A DNA stretch of 64,000 nt from positions 185,225 through 249,224 of the forward strand of contig CAJTSE010000005.1 of NCBI GenBank assembly GCA_910578815.1, written 5' to 3'. Numbering within the stretch: position 1 is the stretch's first letter; every line of letters begins with the position of its first letter. The position numbers and the translations under genes are program-made. This DNA comes from an uncultured Acetatifactor sp. (lineage in GTDB: Bacteria; Bacillota; Clostridia; Lachnospirales; Lachnospiraceae). Shown here piece by piece: positions 49,242 to 58,754 of the stretch. The notes below the pieces were generated by a model. The model did not search any database and was not told the origin of the DNA. It worked only from the letters and a program-made list of their open reading frames with translations.

Positions 49242-50297
49242 ATGAAATCTGTAGCACGAATGGCACTTGAGCCCGGAATGGTACTGGGTGAAGATGTAGA
49301 ATATCAGGGAAATGTACTGTTTCCCGCAGAAACCGAAATAAACGAAGCGATAATTGACCGACTGAAACGCTACTCCATTATGTGTGTCACAATCAAGGAA
49401 GACATTGACTTTGCCACCACTCACTATGAAAAAATCCGTTTTGATGAAAGTTTCAAAAATTTTCGGCAGAAACATGCGGAAAATCTGATCTGCTATAAGC
49501 ATTTGATAAAATCCTTTGTGACAGAAGGCATCCAGATCCCGGATCAGGAGCTGCTTGGCGTTTATGAGGAAATGGCTTCTACTTATGACAGCGGCACAAC
49601 ACTGCTGGACTATCTCTATAATCTGGTGCCCAACGAGGATGAACTGACCTACACCCACTGCCTGAATTCCGCATTGCTGGGCGGTACTTTTGCGGATTGG
49701 ATGGAGCTGAACGAAGCAGATAAGAAAACACTGATCCTATCCTGCTTCTACTATGACATCGGCAAGCTGAAGCTGCCATACGAGTTACTCTGGAAGTCAG
49801 GCAAGCTAAGCGAAGAAGAGTATGCTCTTGTAAAAAAGCATCCTGTTATCGGATATGCCATTTTAAACAACACTTCTTCCGTTTCCCAGCGCATTAAAAA
49901 TGCGGTAATCATGCACCATGAGCGGATGGACGGCAGTGGATACCCCTACCACATGAAGGGATCCAAAATAGATGTTTTTGCAAGGTATGTAGCAATTATT
50001 GACACCTATATTGCCATGGCATCTCCCCGCTCATACCGCATAGCTTTGACACCGCTGCAGATATTGGATAATTTTCAGAAAAATCTGGCCGTATTTGACA
50101 CGGAGATCCTGCTTCCACTGATGAAGCGCATTGCCGATGCGCAGATCGGAACCACAGTCCAGCTTTCCGATGACTCCGTATGGGACGTATTTATGATTCA
50201 TCCGGACAGGTACTCGCTGCCCGTTTTAAAAAATCAAGCGGATGAAATAATGGATCTGCGGAAAAATCCCCAACTGAAGATCGTTAAAAATCTGTAA
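49242..50297 (+). CDS. HD-GYP-domain protein with degenerate HD motif
   Basis: 351 aa, no membrane segment. The N-terminal 115 residues form an uncharacterised domain (common in HD-GYP proteins of this class); the HD-GYP domain is about 118-320. The first His (His139 in YTHC), the ligands KKHP (His200), HHERMDGSGYP (225-235) and Asp in AIIDTYIAM are present, but the hallmark His-Asp is Tyr171-Asp172 (FYYDIGK), so metal binding and c-di-GMP phosphodiesterase activity may be lost. ATG 49242 has GGGAG eight bases upstream; upstream in-frame ATGs lie in the repeats. The leader carries the 68-bp tandem repeats. Confidence 0.85.
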   Translation: MKSVARMALEPGMVLGEDVEYQGNVLFPAETEINEAIIDRLKRYSIMCVTIKEDIDFATTHYEKIRFDESFKNFRQKHAENLICYKHLIKSFVTEGIQIPDQELLGVYEEMASTYDSGTTLLDYLYNLVPNEDELTYTHCLNSALLGGTFADWMELNEADKKTLILSCFYYDIGKLKLPYELLWKSGKLSEEEYALVKKHPVIGYAILNNTSSVSQRIKNAVIMHHERMDGSGYPYHMKGSKIDVFARYVAIIDTYIAMASPRSYRIALTPLQILDNFQKNLAVFDTEILLPLMKRIADAQIGTTVQLSDDSVWDVFMIHPDRYSLPVLKNQADEIMDLRKNPQLKIVKNL

Positions 50298-50304
50298 AAG
50301 CCGT

Positions 50305-50336
50305 GCAGCCGGAAAACTAAAAGTATTTCCGGCTGC
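50305..50336. terminator. Hairpin between convergent genes
   Basis: GCAGCCGGAAA (50305-50315) pairs with TTTCCGGCTGC (50326-50336). It spans the stop of the Nudix gene and follows the HD-GYP stop by 7 bases. T-runs are weak on both strands, so it is a probable but not ideal bidirectional terminator. Confidence 0.55.
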
Positions 50337-50769
50337 CCCATAGATTTTGTTTTTTTAATTCCAGATATTCATTATACGCTTTCTCCAGAATCTGCTTTTC
50401 ATTAGAAAACTTCAGTAAATGGTATGCTTCGTGGTATTTGTAATAACCGGAGTCCGCAAAATACTCTTCTTTTTGAGGCTTGCTATAGTAGCTGTCCGCC
50501 ATCATCAGATACCAATGCACTTCCTTTTCCACGGTATCCTCCGGCACGGAAAAGGAATATTCGCTTTTCCCGATATATTTTATGATGACAGCTTTTGCTC
50601 CTGATTCTTCCAGTACTTCCCTCAGGGCAGTTTCCTTATATTCCTCACCTTCTTCCACGGTGCCCTTGGGCAGAACCCATCCCTCATATTTATTTTTGTA
50701 GTTTTTATACAAAAGCAGGATTTTTCCACGAAATATTACCACACCGCCACAGCTTGTTGCTTCTATCAT
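50317..50769 (-). CDS. Nudix hydrolase
   Basis: 150 aa. The Nudix box KGTVEEGEEYKETALREVLEE followed by SGA fits the consensus completely, preceded by a WVLPKG segment. The domain order (SCGGVVIFRGKILLLYKN at the N-terminus) resembles small Nudix enzymes of the diadenosine polyphosphate or 8-oxo-dGTP class; substrate cannot be read. ATG 50769 follows AGGAGG; longer in-frame starts extend into the leader. It follows the U32 gene in the same direction. Confidence 0.85.
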   Translation of the reverse strand: MIEATSCGGVVIFRGKILLLYKNYKNKYEGWVLPKGTVEEGEEYKETALREVLEESGAKAVIIKYIGKSEYSFSVPEDTVEKEVHWYLMMADSYYSKPQKEEYFADSGYYKYHEAYHLLKFSNEKQILEKAYNEYLELKKQNLWGSRKYF

Positions 50770-50858
50770 TGCAATTCCTCCTGACTGGTGTGCCTGTACA
50801 CAACTAAAATACAGTATATCCCAATACATAAGGAATGGCAACATCTATTTTTGACGAC

Positions 50859-53102
50859 TCACAAAACACCGCGTTTTTCATGTCCTGTAGTATATTCCTT
50901 AAATTTTGGCTCCTTCCCCAGTAGAAATACATCCAGAACCTCCTTTGTCTGGCCTTCGTCCTCCACGGTAAAGTTCAGCCTGCACCGGATACGCTCCTTC
51001 CACTTTGGAAATTCACGATGCAGAGAAAGGGGAACGCTGTTATAAATAATATTGGTACAACGGGAGCAGTCCCGTATCACGGGAAAACGCTTGCCAAAGC
51101 GGTCAATAAGAACCGTTTCCGCGGAGCTTTTCGGACTGCATCCATTTGCCGTGCGCAGGATACAGTTTGCGGCCGCCATCATAGGAATCCTTCCATAAAC
51201 CATTTTTTCAAAGGGCAGGCCGTTTCCCGACAGGCGTTTCTGCTCTGCTCCATTCAGTTCCAAGGGCAGGCAAAAACTGTCAGCTCTTCCTTTAAACTGT
51301 TCCGCCGCCGTCCTGTTCCAGAGATAAAACGAAGCGTCCAAGTACCATAACCCGGATTTGCCCTTCTTTTCCAGAAACCCCAATCCGTCTATTGAACGGA
51401 TCAAAAAGCCTTCAAAAGTCTTGCCGGGGCCGCACAGTGAATAAAGCTCATCCAGATCAGGCGTGTCCTGTTCTCTGATGATGAAAGGCAGGGTGATTAA
51501 CAGCGGACAATGAATCGACAGTACTTTGCAGGCCTCCCTGCATTCCCTTGCCAGTTTATCATCGAGGCAGGCGCATATAAAATCATGACCGGGGTTTTCT
51601 TCCATCCATTGCAAGAGCCCTGTCAGCTGCTCTTTAGTGATGACGGATACGGAAATTCCCTTGTCCGGAAGACACCCTGTGGAAACAAATACTTCAGGGG
51701 ACGGCTCCCGACTGCTTCGTGCCTGGCTTTTTCCCTTTGTACGGTATCTGTCCAGCAGGGCATTTTCCAGTTGAGACACCGACTGCCTGCGCAATTCATT
51801 GATCTGCTTTAATGGAAAGAACAGGCCGGGCTCCAAATCCACCAGAATTTCTTCCGCGTAAAAGGGACTGTCCCCCAGTTTCCCCAGCTGTTTCCTGACA
51901 TTTTCTTCCGTGACAGGCTGATTTTCCGCCTTTAGGGCAGCTTCGCCCGTTACTGTGGCGGTAAGCGTTACCTTATCCCCGCGGCCGAGTAAGCCGGACG
52001 GATTTTTCAAATTCACAGTGACGGAAACCGGCGTTCCTTCCCGAAATACGGCATGGAACGTCACGGGCAGCTTCTTTTTACCGGTAAGATACCTGCTGTT
52101 TATATCCGCCAGCAGGGCTTCCTCACCTCCATTGTAGGCAGGATTGTCCAGTGTTATCATCTCCCTGCCGTTTCTTTTAAAATAGTATCCGTCCTGTACC
52201 TGGCTGCGGATATAGAGAGAGGTTAAAATGCGGCGATCCTCTTTTGCCGTTAAAAACCGACTTTCTGCCTCATCTGGACCGTATTTTCCCCGCAGCTCAT
52301 AATAACGGTCAATGTATTTCCGATAGACGGCGGTAACGCCGGCGGCATACTCCGCCTTTTTCATGCGTCCTTCTATTTTGAAGGAATCAATCCCTGACTC
52401 AATCAGCTTCGGAATATGCTCCAGCGTACACATATCCTTCAGGCTTAAAAAATACCGTTCCCTGCTTCTGCAACCGTCCGTTTCCACACAAAAGGGCAGT
52501 CTACAGGGCTGGGCACAGCGTCCCCTGTTGCCGCTTCTTCCTCCCAGAATACTGCTGAAAAGGCACTGCCCTGAATATGAATAACACATGGCACCGTGAA
52601 TAAAGGTTTCCAGTTCAATGTCCACCGTCTGCTTGATCGCTTTTATCTCTTCCAGGCATAACTCCCTGGCAGGCACTATCCTGCAGGCACCCATATTTTT
52701 TAAAAGCTCTGCTCCGAATCTGCTGCAGAGAGTCATTTGCGTGCTGGCATGAAGCTCCAGATCTGGAAAGGATTCTCTTAGAAGCCGCAGCGCACCAAAG
52801 TCCTGCACGATCACGCCATCCAGACCGCCTTCATAAAGCGGGAAAATATAATCATACAGTTCTTCCAGTTCCTCTTCCTTCATCAGCGTATTGACCGTCA
52901 GATATATCTTACAACCCATAATATGGCCGTATCGGATACATCCCAGCAGTTCATCTCCGGTAAAATTTTCCGCATAGGCTCTGGCGCCGAAACGCCGGCC
53001 GCCCAAATATACCGCGTCTGCACCGGCCTTAACTGCGCCGTAAAAAGCATCCGGATTTCCCGCCGGAGCCAGGAGTTCCACAGGTTTTTCTTTGATTTTC
53101 AT
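50859..53102 (-). CDS. U32-family protein (RlhA/TrhP-like RNA hydroxylation)
   Basis: 748 aa U32 protein. The N-terminal TIM-barrel-like core has ELLAPAGNPDAFYGAVKAGADAVYLGG split as ELLAPAGNPDAFYGAV and GADAVYLGG, EIKAIKQ, GAMCYSYSGQCLFSS and the Cys-rich NRGRCAQPCR; a DUF3656 insert (about 385-480) and further C-terminal domain follow. Long forms of this family (RlhA) are needed for 5-hydroxycytidine at position 2501 in 23S rRNA, shorter TrhP for tRNA 5-hydroxyuridine; despite the old peptidase name, RNA modification is the better guess. ATG 53102 follows GGAAGGGG. Confidence 0.88.
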   Translation of the reverse strand: MKIKEKPVELLAPAGNPDAFYGAVKAGADAVYLGGRRFGARAYAENFTGDELLGCIRYGHIMGCKIYLTVNTLMKEEELEELYDYIFPLYEGGLDGVIVQDFGALRLLRESFPDLELHASTQMTLCSRFGAELLKNMGACRIVPARELCLEEIKAIKQTVDIELETFIHGAMCYSYSGQCLFSSILGGRSGNRGRCAQPCRLPFCVETDGCRSRERYFLSLKDMCTLEHIPKLIESGIDSFKIEGRMKKAEYAAGVTAVYRKYIDRYYELRGKYGPDEAESRFLTAKEDRRILTSLYIRSQVQDGYYFKRNGREMITLDNPAYNGGEEALLADINSRYLTGKKKLPVTFHAVFREGTPVSVTVNLKNPSGLLGRGDKVTLTATVTGEAALKAENQPVTEENVRKQLGKLGDSPFYAEEILVDLEPGLFFPLKQINELRRQSVSQLENALLDRYRTKGKSQARSSREPSPEVFVSTGCLPDKGISVSVITKEQLTGLLQWMEENPGHDFICACLDDKLARECREACKVLSIHCPLLITLPFIIREQDTPDLDELYSLCGPGKTFEGFLIRSIDGLGFLEKKGKSGLWYLDASFYLWNRTAAEQFKGRADSFCLPLELNGAEQKRLSGNGLPFEKMVYGRIPMMAAANCILRTANGCSPKSSAETVLIDRFGKRFPVIRDCSRCTNIIYNSVPLSLHREFPKWKERIRCRLNFTVEDEGQTKEVLDVFLLGKEPKFKEYTTGHEKRGVL

Positions 53103-53131
53103 AAAAACAGCCCCTTCCATGGCGGGTACAC

Positions 53132-53158
53132 AAAAAGGCTGCCACAAGGGACAGCCTT
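53132..53158 (-). terminator. Rho-independent terminator after zapA
   Basis: AAGGCTG (53135-53141) pairs with CAGCCTT (53152-53158); on the minus strand the stem is followed by TTTTTG. It separates zapA from the U32 gene. Confidence 0.75.
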
Positions 53159-53161
53159 ACA

Positions 53162-53563
53162 CTATTTTTTCTTTAATTCTGTTTCCAGCTGCACAAGCTT
53201 CTTTGCGTTTTCATTTATGTCCTGTTGGAGACTTTTAACCTGCTCTTCCGAGCTTTCCAGCTTGATTTGGGCTGAAATCAGTTCATGCTTTAGATCATAC
53301 AGTTCTTTTTCTTTAGCCTGAAGCTCTTCCTCCAAAATGGTAATCTGCTTTTTTGCCTTAAAATAATCATCCGCAATGTTTAACTGGAGCAGCACGCTCT
53401 GCTTGTCCATAGGCTGTCTTCGGAAACTGTCTACTTTATTATATTCATTCAGTTTGTTATTAATATAGGAAGCCACCTTCTGCAGGTATTCTTCGCTCTC
53501 ATAGCCGCTGAGTGTCAAAACCTTCCCACCGATAATAACTTCCGTATCCGTTTTGGACGACAT
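53162..53563 (-). CDS. zapA: Cell division protein ZapA with long coiled coil
   Basis: 133 aa. The N-terminal ZapA fold (about 5-50; VIIGGKVLTLSGYESEEYLQKVA) is followed by a helix and a long coiled coil (about 65-130). ZapA crosslinks FtsZ filaments at the Z-ring. GGGGAGG precedes ATG 53563. It has its own promoter at 53604-53632 and a terminator behind it. Confidence 0.9.
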   Translation of the reverse strand: MSSKTDTEVIIGGKVLTLSGYESEEYLQKVASYINNKLNEYNKVDSFRRQPMDKQSVLLQLNIADDYFKAKKQITILEEELQAKEKELYDLKHELISAQIKLESSEEQVKSLQQDINENAKKLVQLETELKKK

Positions 53564-53603
53564 GTGATCCTCCCCTTTTGTCTAAGACACATTACTGAGG
53601 CCT

Positions 53604-53632
53604 ATTATATAACAATATTGTCATGCAGGCAA
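53604..53632 (-). promoter_or_regulatory. Sigma-A promoter for zapA
   Basis: TTGCCT (53627-53632), 17 bases, TATAAT (53604-53609) on the minus strand; 40 bases before the zapA start. Confidence 0.8.
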
Positions 53633-53660
53633 GCAAAATCGTATCCCCGGACCGTTACCT

Positions 53661-54653
53661 TTACGTCAAGCCAAGATGCCGGTACACAAGCTCCGTGACC
53701 ACCCTGCCTCTGGGAGTACGGTTAATGAAGCCGTTTTTGATCAGATACGGTTCATATACATCCTCAATAGTGCCCGCATCTTCACCGATAGCCGCTGCTA
53801 GAGTATCCAGGCCCACCGGACCGCCTTCAAACTTTTGAATAATGGTCAGCAGTATATTACGGTCTATGTGATCCAGCCCAAGCTTATCAACATCCATCAG
53901 ATCCAAGGCCGTTCTGGCCACTTCTTCCGTAATGGTGCCGTCGTATTTCACCTGAGCAAAATCGCGGACACGCTTTAATATCCGATTTGCCAGACGCGGC
54001 GTTCCGCGGCTTCTGCGTGCCATCTCCATTGCACCGCCCGGCTCGACCTCCACATTCAGTATCCTGGCGGAATGTAGAATAATGAGCTGTAATTCTTCCA
54101 CTGTATAAAATTCCATATGGTAAATCATACCAAAGCGGTCTCTTAAGGGAGCAGTCAAAAGGCCGGCTCTGGTAGTGGCCCCCACCAGGGTAAATTTAGG
54201 AAGCTCCAGACGGACGGACCGGGCCGTCTGGCCCTTTCCGATCATAATATCAATGCAATAATCCTCCATGGCAGGATACAGCACCTCTTCCACCTGGCGA
54301 TTCAATCTGTGGATTTCGTCCACAAAAAGCAGATCCCCTTCTTCCAGGCTGTTTAAAATGGCCGCTATTTCCCCCGGCTTCTCAATGGCAGGGCCGCTGG
54401 TAACCTTCAGATGGACGCCCATCTCGCCGGCTATGATCCCGGCAAGGGTAGTCTTGCCAAGTCCGGGAGGCCCGTAAAACAATACATGATCCAGGGAATC
54501 TCCTCGTTGCTTTGCCGCTTCAATATATATTTTCAGGTTTTCCTTTACCTTCGCCTGGCCGATATAGTCGTCCAGCGTCTGCGGGCGCAGGGAACCTTCT
54601 ATTTTTACATCTTCTTCCGTTATATTTGTCTCAATCGTTCTTTTAACAGGCAT
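53661..54653 (-). CDS. ruvB: Holliday junction branch migration DNA helicase RuvB
   Basis: 330 aa AAA+ motor of the RuvAB complex. Walker A GPPGLGKTTLA, Walker B LLFVDEIHRLNRQVEE, sensor 1 VGATTRAG and arginine finger-containing GLLTAPLRDRFG are visible, and the C-terminal winged helix ends with TPRGRVVTELVYRHLG. GAGGGG precedes ATG 54653. It follows ruvA by 10 bases. Confidence 0.97.
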   Translation of the reverse strand: MPVKRTIETNITEEDVKIEGSLRPQTLDDYIGQAKVKENLKIYIEAAKQRGDSLDHVLFYGPPGLGKTTLAGIIAGEMGVHLKVTSGPAIEKPGEIAAILNSLEEGDLLFVDEIHRLNRQVEEVLYPAMEDYCIDIMIGKGQTARSVRLELPKFTLVGATTRAGLLTAPLRDRFGMIYHMEFYTVEELQLIILHSARILNVEVEPGGAMEMARRSRGTPRLANRILKRVRDFAQVKYDGTITEEVARTALDLMDVDKLGLDHIDRNILLTIIQKFEGGPVGLDTLAAAIGEDAGTIEDVYEPYLIKNGFINRTPRGRVVTELVYRHLGLT

Positions 54654-54663
54654 TTTTCACCCC

Positions 54664-55272
54664 TCAAAACATTTTTTTCAATGCCGCCTTTAGAACGGCA
54701 CCGGAATCCATGTTCTCAATCCCCTCAATAGAGCTTACGGCCCTCGCACTTTCGGTCTGGCCATAGCCTAAAGAAACAAGAGCTTCAATAGCTTCCTTCT
54801 TTTGCGGTGTATCAGCCTGCGGCAAATTATTTGCGCCGGCAGCAATCTCACGACTGATCAGCACGTCATCTATAGAGATCTTATCCTTTAAATCAAGAAT
54901 TACCCGTTGGGCCGTTTTGGCGCCAATTCCCGGTGCTTTTGAAATGGCCTTGACATCTCCCGACATAATGGCATAGCGAAGGCTGTCCGCATCCATCACC
55001 GACAAAATGGCAAGACCGCCCTTGGGACCAATGCCGTTAACGGTGATCAGTTTCTTAAATATCTCCAGGTCGCTCCTGGAAAGAAAGCCGTAAAGTAAAA
55101 AAGCATCCTCCCTGACACAGGTATAGGTATAAAGTTTTACCGGTTCCCCCGTTCCCGGAAGCCGTGAAGCCGTATCCGCAGAAATCTTTACGTTGATACC
55201 GAAACCGTTTACATCAATCACCGCATTTTCTTCGGTGAGATCTTCTAAAATTCCGTTTACATATGCTATCAT
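54664..55272 (-). CDS. ruvA: Holliday junction branch migration protein RuvA
   Basis: 202 aa tetrameric junction-binding subunit. Domain I (OB, MIAYVNGILEDL), domain II with tandem HhH motifs (ITVNGIGPKGGLAILS and ISKAPGIGAKTAQRVI) and the C-terminal domain III (EALVSLGYGQTES, VLKAALKKMF) are all present. ATG 55272 follows GGGAG and matches the family start; longer in-frame starts lie in the leader. Confidence 0.97.
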   Translation of the reverse strand: MIAYVNGILEDLTEENAVIDVNGFGINVKISADTASRLPGTGEPVKLYTYTCVREDAFLLYGFLSRSDLEIFKKLITVNGIGPKGGLAILSVMDADSLRYAIMSGDVKAISKAPGIGAKTAQRVILDLKDKISIDDVLISREIAAGANNLPQADTPQKKEAIEALVSLGYGQTESARAVSSIEGIENMDSGAVLKAALKKMF

Positions 55273-55378
55273 GCTGCGTACTCCCGTATCTTCCTTCGTA
55301 TCTGGACGGAGAAATATCAATTCATCCTGTACAAAACGAAATACTGTCTTCAGACAGATTCCGGACAACCCGTATATC

Positions 55379-56767
55379 CTACAGCAGCGCACCTTGGGCA
55401 GTCCGTTTTAACAGTTTTCTATAAACGACGGCAAAGCAGATCAAATGTACGAGAAAGGTCAGGCCCCAGCTGATGGGGTAAGAAATATAAAGGCATTCCA
55501 GACTCCGATACTGCCGGAATACGGTATAGATCCACACCACCCGGAACAGACACGCCCCTGTCAGCGATACAATCATAGGCATAACGGAATATCCCATCCC
55601 TCTTAAGCCCCCTACCATCACGTCCATCATACCGCACAGGCAGTAAGGAATGCAGATATAGGACATACGAAGAATCCCATAATTTATCACCTCACGATCC
55701 GGGGAATAAAGCTTTAACAGCGTCCCTGCAAAGGCATATGCGCCGCTGCCCATGATAAGCCCCACTACCGTAACAAAGCCAAGGCAGATAAACAACGATT
55801 TGGCTACTCTTTTATATTTCACGGCACCGAAGTTTTGACCGCAGAAACTGATAGCCGCCTGGTGAAAAGCATTCATAGCAGTATAGACAAAGCCTTCCAG
55901 ATTGCTTCCCGCAGTATTGCCGGCCATAGCAATCTTTCCGAAGCTGTTTACGGAGGACTGAATCAATACATTAGATATGGAGAAAAGAGCTCCCTGCAGC
56001 CCTGCCGGTATCCCGATCTGAATCATCTTGCCCAGCTTATCCCCCGCAATTTTTAACCCCTTAAGTTCCAGCCGATAGACACTGTCGGTCTTGATCAGGC
56101 ATCTTAATACAAGAAAGGCGGAAATCCCCTGTGAAACCACCGTGGCTGTGGCAACACCTGCCACTCCCATATGAAAGACAATGACAAACAGCAAGTTCAA
56201 GAGTACATTCACCACCCCGGCTGTCAACAGATAATAAAGGGGACGTCTGGTATCACCCACCGCGCGCAGTATGGCGGCTCCGAAATTATAAGCCATCATA
56301 AAGGGCATTCCTGCAAAATAGATACGCATATATAGAACGGAATGCGTAATTACATCTTCAGGCGTTCCCATAAGGGCAAGCGCCGGCCGGGAGATAAAAA
56401 GCCCAACAAATATCAGGAAAACACCGCCGATAACAGAAGTGGCCACGGCGGTCTGTACCATACTTCGTAGTTCCTCTGTCTGCCCTGCTCCGTAAAACCG
56501 GGCCACAAGCACATTAGCCCCTACAGACAGTCCAATAAACAGGTTTACCAGCAGATTTGTGAGAGAACTTGTGGAGCCTACCGCCGCCAGAGCTTCGTTC
56601 CCCGCAAAACGTCCGGCCACCGCAATATCCGCCGCGTTAAATAATAGCTGCAGAATGCCGGACAGCATCAGGGGAAAATAGAACAACAGAATTTTCCCGG
56701 CCAGCGGCCCGTTACACATATCAATCTCGTATTTTTTTTCGCCTGCCTGCGAATTCACTTTATTCAT
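55379..56767 (-). CDS. MATE-family efflux transporter
   Basis: 462 aa, about 12 membrane helices in two MatE halves. The N-half pattern FPLMLSGILQLLFNAADIAVAG splits as FPLMLSGILQLLF and NAADIAVAG; GRFAGNEALAAVGSTSSLTN matches the first-repeat signature. These proteins export cationic drugs or metabolites coupled to Na+ or H+. The GGGAG site touches the ATG at 56767, so the better start may be GTG 56758. It precedes ruvAB in the same orientation. Confidence 0.88.
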   Translation of the reverse strand: MNKVNSQAGEKKYEIDMCNGPLAGKILLFYFPLMLSGILQLLFNAADIAVAGRFAGNEALAAVGSTSSLTNLLVNLFIGLSVGANVLVARFYGAGQTEELRSMVQTAVATSVIGGVFLIFVGLFISRPALALMGTPEDVITHSVLYMRIYFAGMPFMMAYNFGAAILRAVGDTRRPLYYLLTAGVVNVLLNLLFVIVFHMGVAGVATATVVSQGISAFLVLRCLIKTDSVYRLELKGLKIAGDKLGKMIQIGIPAGLQGALFSISNVLIQSSVNSFGKIAMAGNTAGSNLEGFVYTAMNAFHQAAISFCGQNFGAVKYKRVAKSLFICLGFVTVVGLIMGSGAYAFAGTLLKLYSPDREVINYGILRMSYICIPYCLCGMMDVMVGGLRGMGYSVMPMIVSLTGACLFRVVWIYTVFRQYRSLECLYISYPISWGLTFLVHLICFAVVYRKLLKRTAQGALL

Positions 56768-56810
56768 CTCCCATCATTTACCCGATCATGCTCCGGGCTT
56801 AAAGAACGTG

Positions 56811-57302
56811 TCATTTTTCCCTGTTGATATAGTTAATCAACCCTTCGGAAGCAATGATTTTCTGCATGAATTCCGGGAAGGCCTGCCCTTTGAAGGAAGT
56901 GCCCTTTGTCAGGTTGGTGATGATGCCCGTATCAAAATTCACTTCAACCTCGTCTCCAGCTTCAATTCCCTTTGCTGCTTCGGGACACTCTATAATAGGC
57001 AGTCCGATGTTGATGGAATTGCGGTAAAAAATTCTGGCGAAGGTCTCCGCGATGACACAGCTGACTCCTGCAGCCTTAATCGCAATGGGAGCATGTTCGC
57101 GGGATGAGCCGCAGCCGAAATTCTTTTCCGCCACTATGATGTCGCCTTTTTTCACCTGCTTGATAAAGTTCTTGTCAATGTCCTCCATACAGTGAACGGC
57201 AAGTTCCGCCGGATCGGAAGAATTCAGATACCTGGCCGGAATAATCACATCCGTATCTACATTGTCACCATATTTAAAAACGGTTCCCTTTACGTTATTC
57301 AT
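56811..57302 (-). CDS. leuD: 3-isopropylmalate dehydratase, small subunit
   Basis: 163 aa swivelling domain of isopropylmalate isomerase, forming a heterodimer with LeuC. The HACN/AcnA-type motifs NVDTDVIIPARYLN and EKNFGCGSSREHAPIAIKAAG are present. It lies 72 bases after leuC. GGAGG precedes ATG 57302. Confidence 0.95.
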   Translation of the reverse strand: MNNVKGTVFKYGDNVDTDVIIPARYLNSSDPAELAVHCMEDIDKNFIKQVKKGDIIVAEKNFGCGSSREHAPIAIKAAGVSCVIAETFARIFYRNSINIGLPIIECPEAAKGIEAGDEVEVNFDTGIITNLTKGTSFKGQAFPEFMQKIIASEGLINYINREK

Positions 57303-57374
57303 AAAAATCCTCCATATTGATCATATTTATACCCTATACCCTATCGTAAGCCGAACTGATTTACCATGAGGTCC

Positions 57375-58646
57375 TTAAGGTGCGGTAATCACTCCCGCAA
57401 TGGCGCTGGCCGCCGCTACGGCAGGGCTTGCCAGATAGATTTCGGACGTGACATGTCCCATACGGCCCACAAAGTTACGATTCGTAGTGGAAACACAACG
57501 CTCCCCTTCGGCCAGAATCCCCATATAGCCTCCAAGACAGGGCCCACAGGTAGGTGTGCTGACAACGGCGCCTGCCTGAATAAATATTTTTAATAACCCC
57601 TCTTCCATCGCCTGCATATAAATAGCCTGAGTGGCAGGGATTATAATACAGCGCATACCCTTTGCCACATGCTTATCCTTTAAGATTTCCGCCGCGGTTC
57701 TTAAATCCTCCAGCCGGCCGTTGGTACAGGAACCGATCACCACCTGATCCACCCGGATTTCATCCATGGCTCTGATCTCGTCTATCGTGTGAGTATTTTC
57801 CGGCAGATGAGGGAACGCAACCGTAGGACGCAGCTTCCCAAGATCAATGGTATATTCCGCGTCATAAACGGCATCCGGATCCGCCTCATAGATTCTGTAT
57901 GGCCGGCTGGAATGCTCCTTCATGTATTGCTCTGCCAGAGCATCAACAGGGAAGATGCCGTTCTTTCCTCCGGCTTCGATGGCCATATTGGCAATGGTAA
58001 AGCGGTCATCCATAGACAGATTTTGAATTCCCTCTCCCGTAAATTCCATGGATTTGTATAACGCTCCGTCCACGCCGATCATGCCGATAATATGTAAAAT
58101 AACATCTTTACCGCTTACAAATTTTGCAGGCTTCCCTACCAGATGAAAACGAATGGCGGCAGGGACCTTGAACCAGGCCTTGCCCGTAGCCATTCCGGCG
58201 GCCATGTCCGTACTGCCCACACCGGTAGAAAAGGCTCCAAGCGCGCCGTAGGTGCAGGTGTGAGAGTCCGCACCGATAATCACGTCCCCGGCTACGGTCA
58301 GTCCCTTTTCGGGAAGCAGCGCATGCTCGATTCCCATCTCCCCTACTTCAAAATAGTTTGTAATCTCATTCCTGCGAGCAAATTCCCGCACACATTTGCA
58401 ATGCTCTGCGGACTTTATGTCCTTGTTAGGCACAAAATGATCCGGAACCAGGGCAATCTTATCTTTGTCAAAAACACCCTGAACCGTAAACTTTTCCATC
58501 TCCTTAATGGCAACAGGGCTTGTGATGTCATTGCCCAGAACCAGATCCAGATTCGCCTCGATAAGTTGTCCGGCTTCCACCTTTTCAAGCCCTGCCGCCC
58601 TGGCAAGAATCTTCTGCGTCATTGTCATTCCCATATGGTTCACCAT
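57375..58646 (-). CDS. leuC: 3-isopropylmalate dehydratase, large subunit
   Basis: About 423 aa catalytic subunit for leucine biosynthesis. The 4Fe-4S ligands are in IGSCTNGR and CGPCLGG, with DSHTCTYGALGAF and GGKNGIFPVD typical of the LeuC/HACN branch. The start is chosen at ATG 58646 (AGGAAAGG close upstream); ATG 58634 is possible and gives a shorter N-terminus. Its leader (58674-58745) is highly structured. Confidence 0.95.
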   Translation of the reverse strand: MVNHMGMTMTQKILARAAGLEKVEAGQLIEANLDLVLGNDITSPVAIKEMEKFTVQGVFDKDKIALVPDHFVPNKDIKSAEHCKCVREFARRNEITNYFEVGEMGIEHALLPEKGLTVAGDVIIGADSHTCTYGALGAFSTGVGSTDMAAGMATGKAWFKVPAAIRFHLVGKPAKFVSGKDVILHIIGMIGVDGALYKSMEFTGEGIQNLSMDDRFTIANMAIEAGGKNGIFPVDALAEQYMKEHSSRPYRIYEADPDAVYDAEYTIDLGKLRPTVAFPHLPENTHTIDEIRAMDEIRVDQVVIGSCTNGRLEDLRTAAEILKDKHVAKGMRCIIIPATQAIYMQAMEEGLLKIFIQAGAVVSTPTCGPCLGGYMGILAEGERCVSTTNRNFVGRMGHVTSEIYLASPAVAAASAIAGVITAP

Positions 58647-58673
58647 GCCTTTCCTATTGTCATGATTTTCCGC

Positions 58674-58745
58674 GGCCCGCATAAGGGCCTGCACATATAA
58701 AGCGGCGCAGCAGACGAAGCCAAATACCTCGTCAACCGACGCCGC
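58674..58745 (-). promoter_or_regulatory. Structured leader of leuCD
   Basis: Two hairpins lie between the promoter and leuC: GCGGCG/CGCCGC (58702-58707 with 58740-58745) enclosing GACGA/TCGTC (58713-58717 with 58729-58733), and GGCCC/GGGCC (58674-58678 with 58685-58689). No T-box core motif is seen. An attenuator or other RNA switch is possible but not proven. Confidence 0.45.
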
Positions 58746-58754
58746 CTATGAAGT

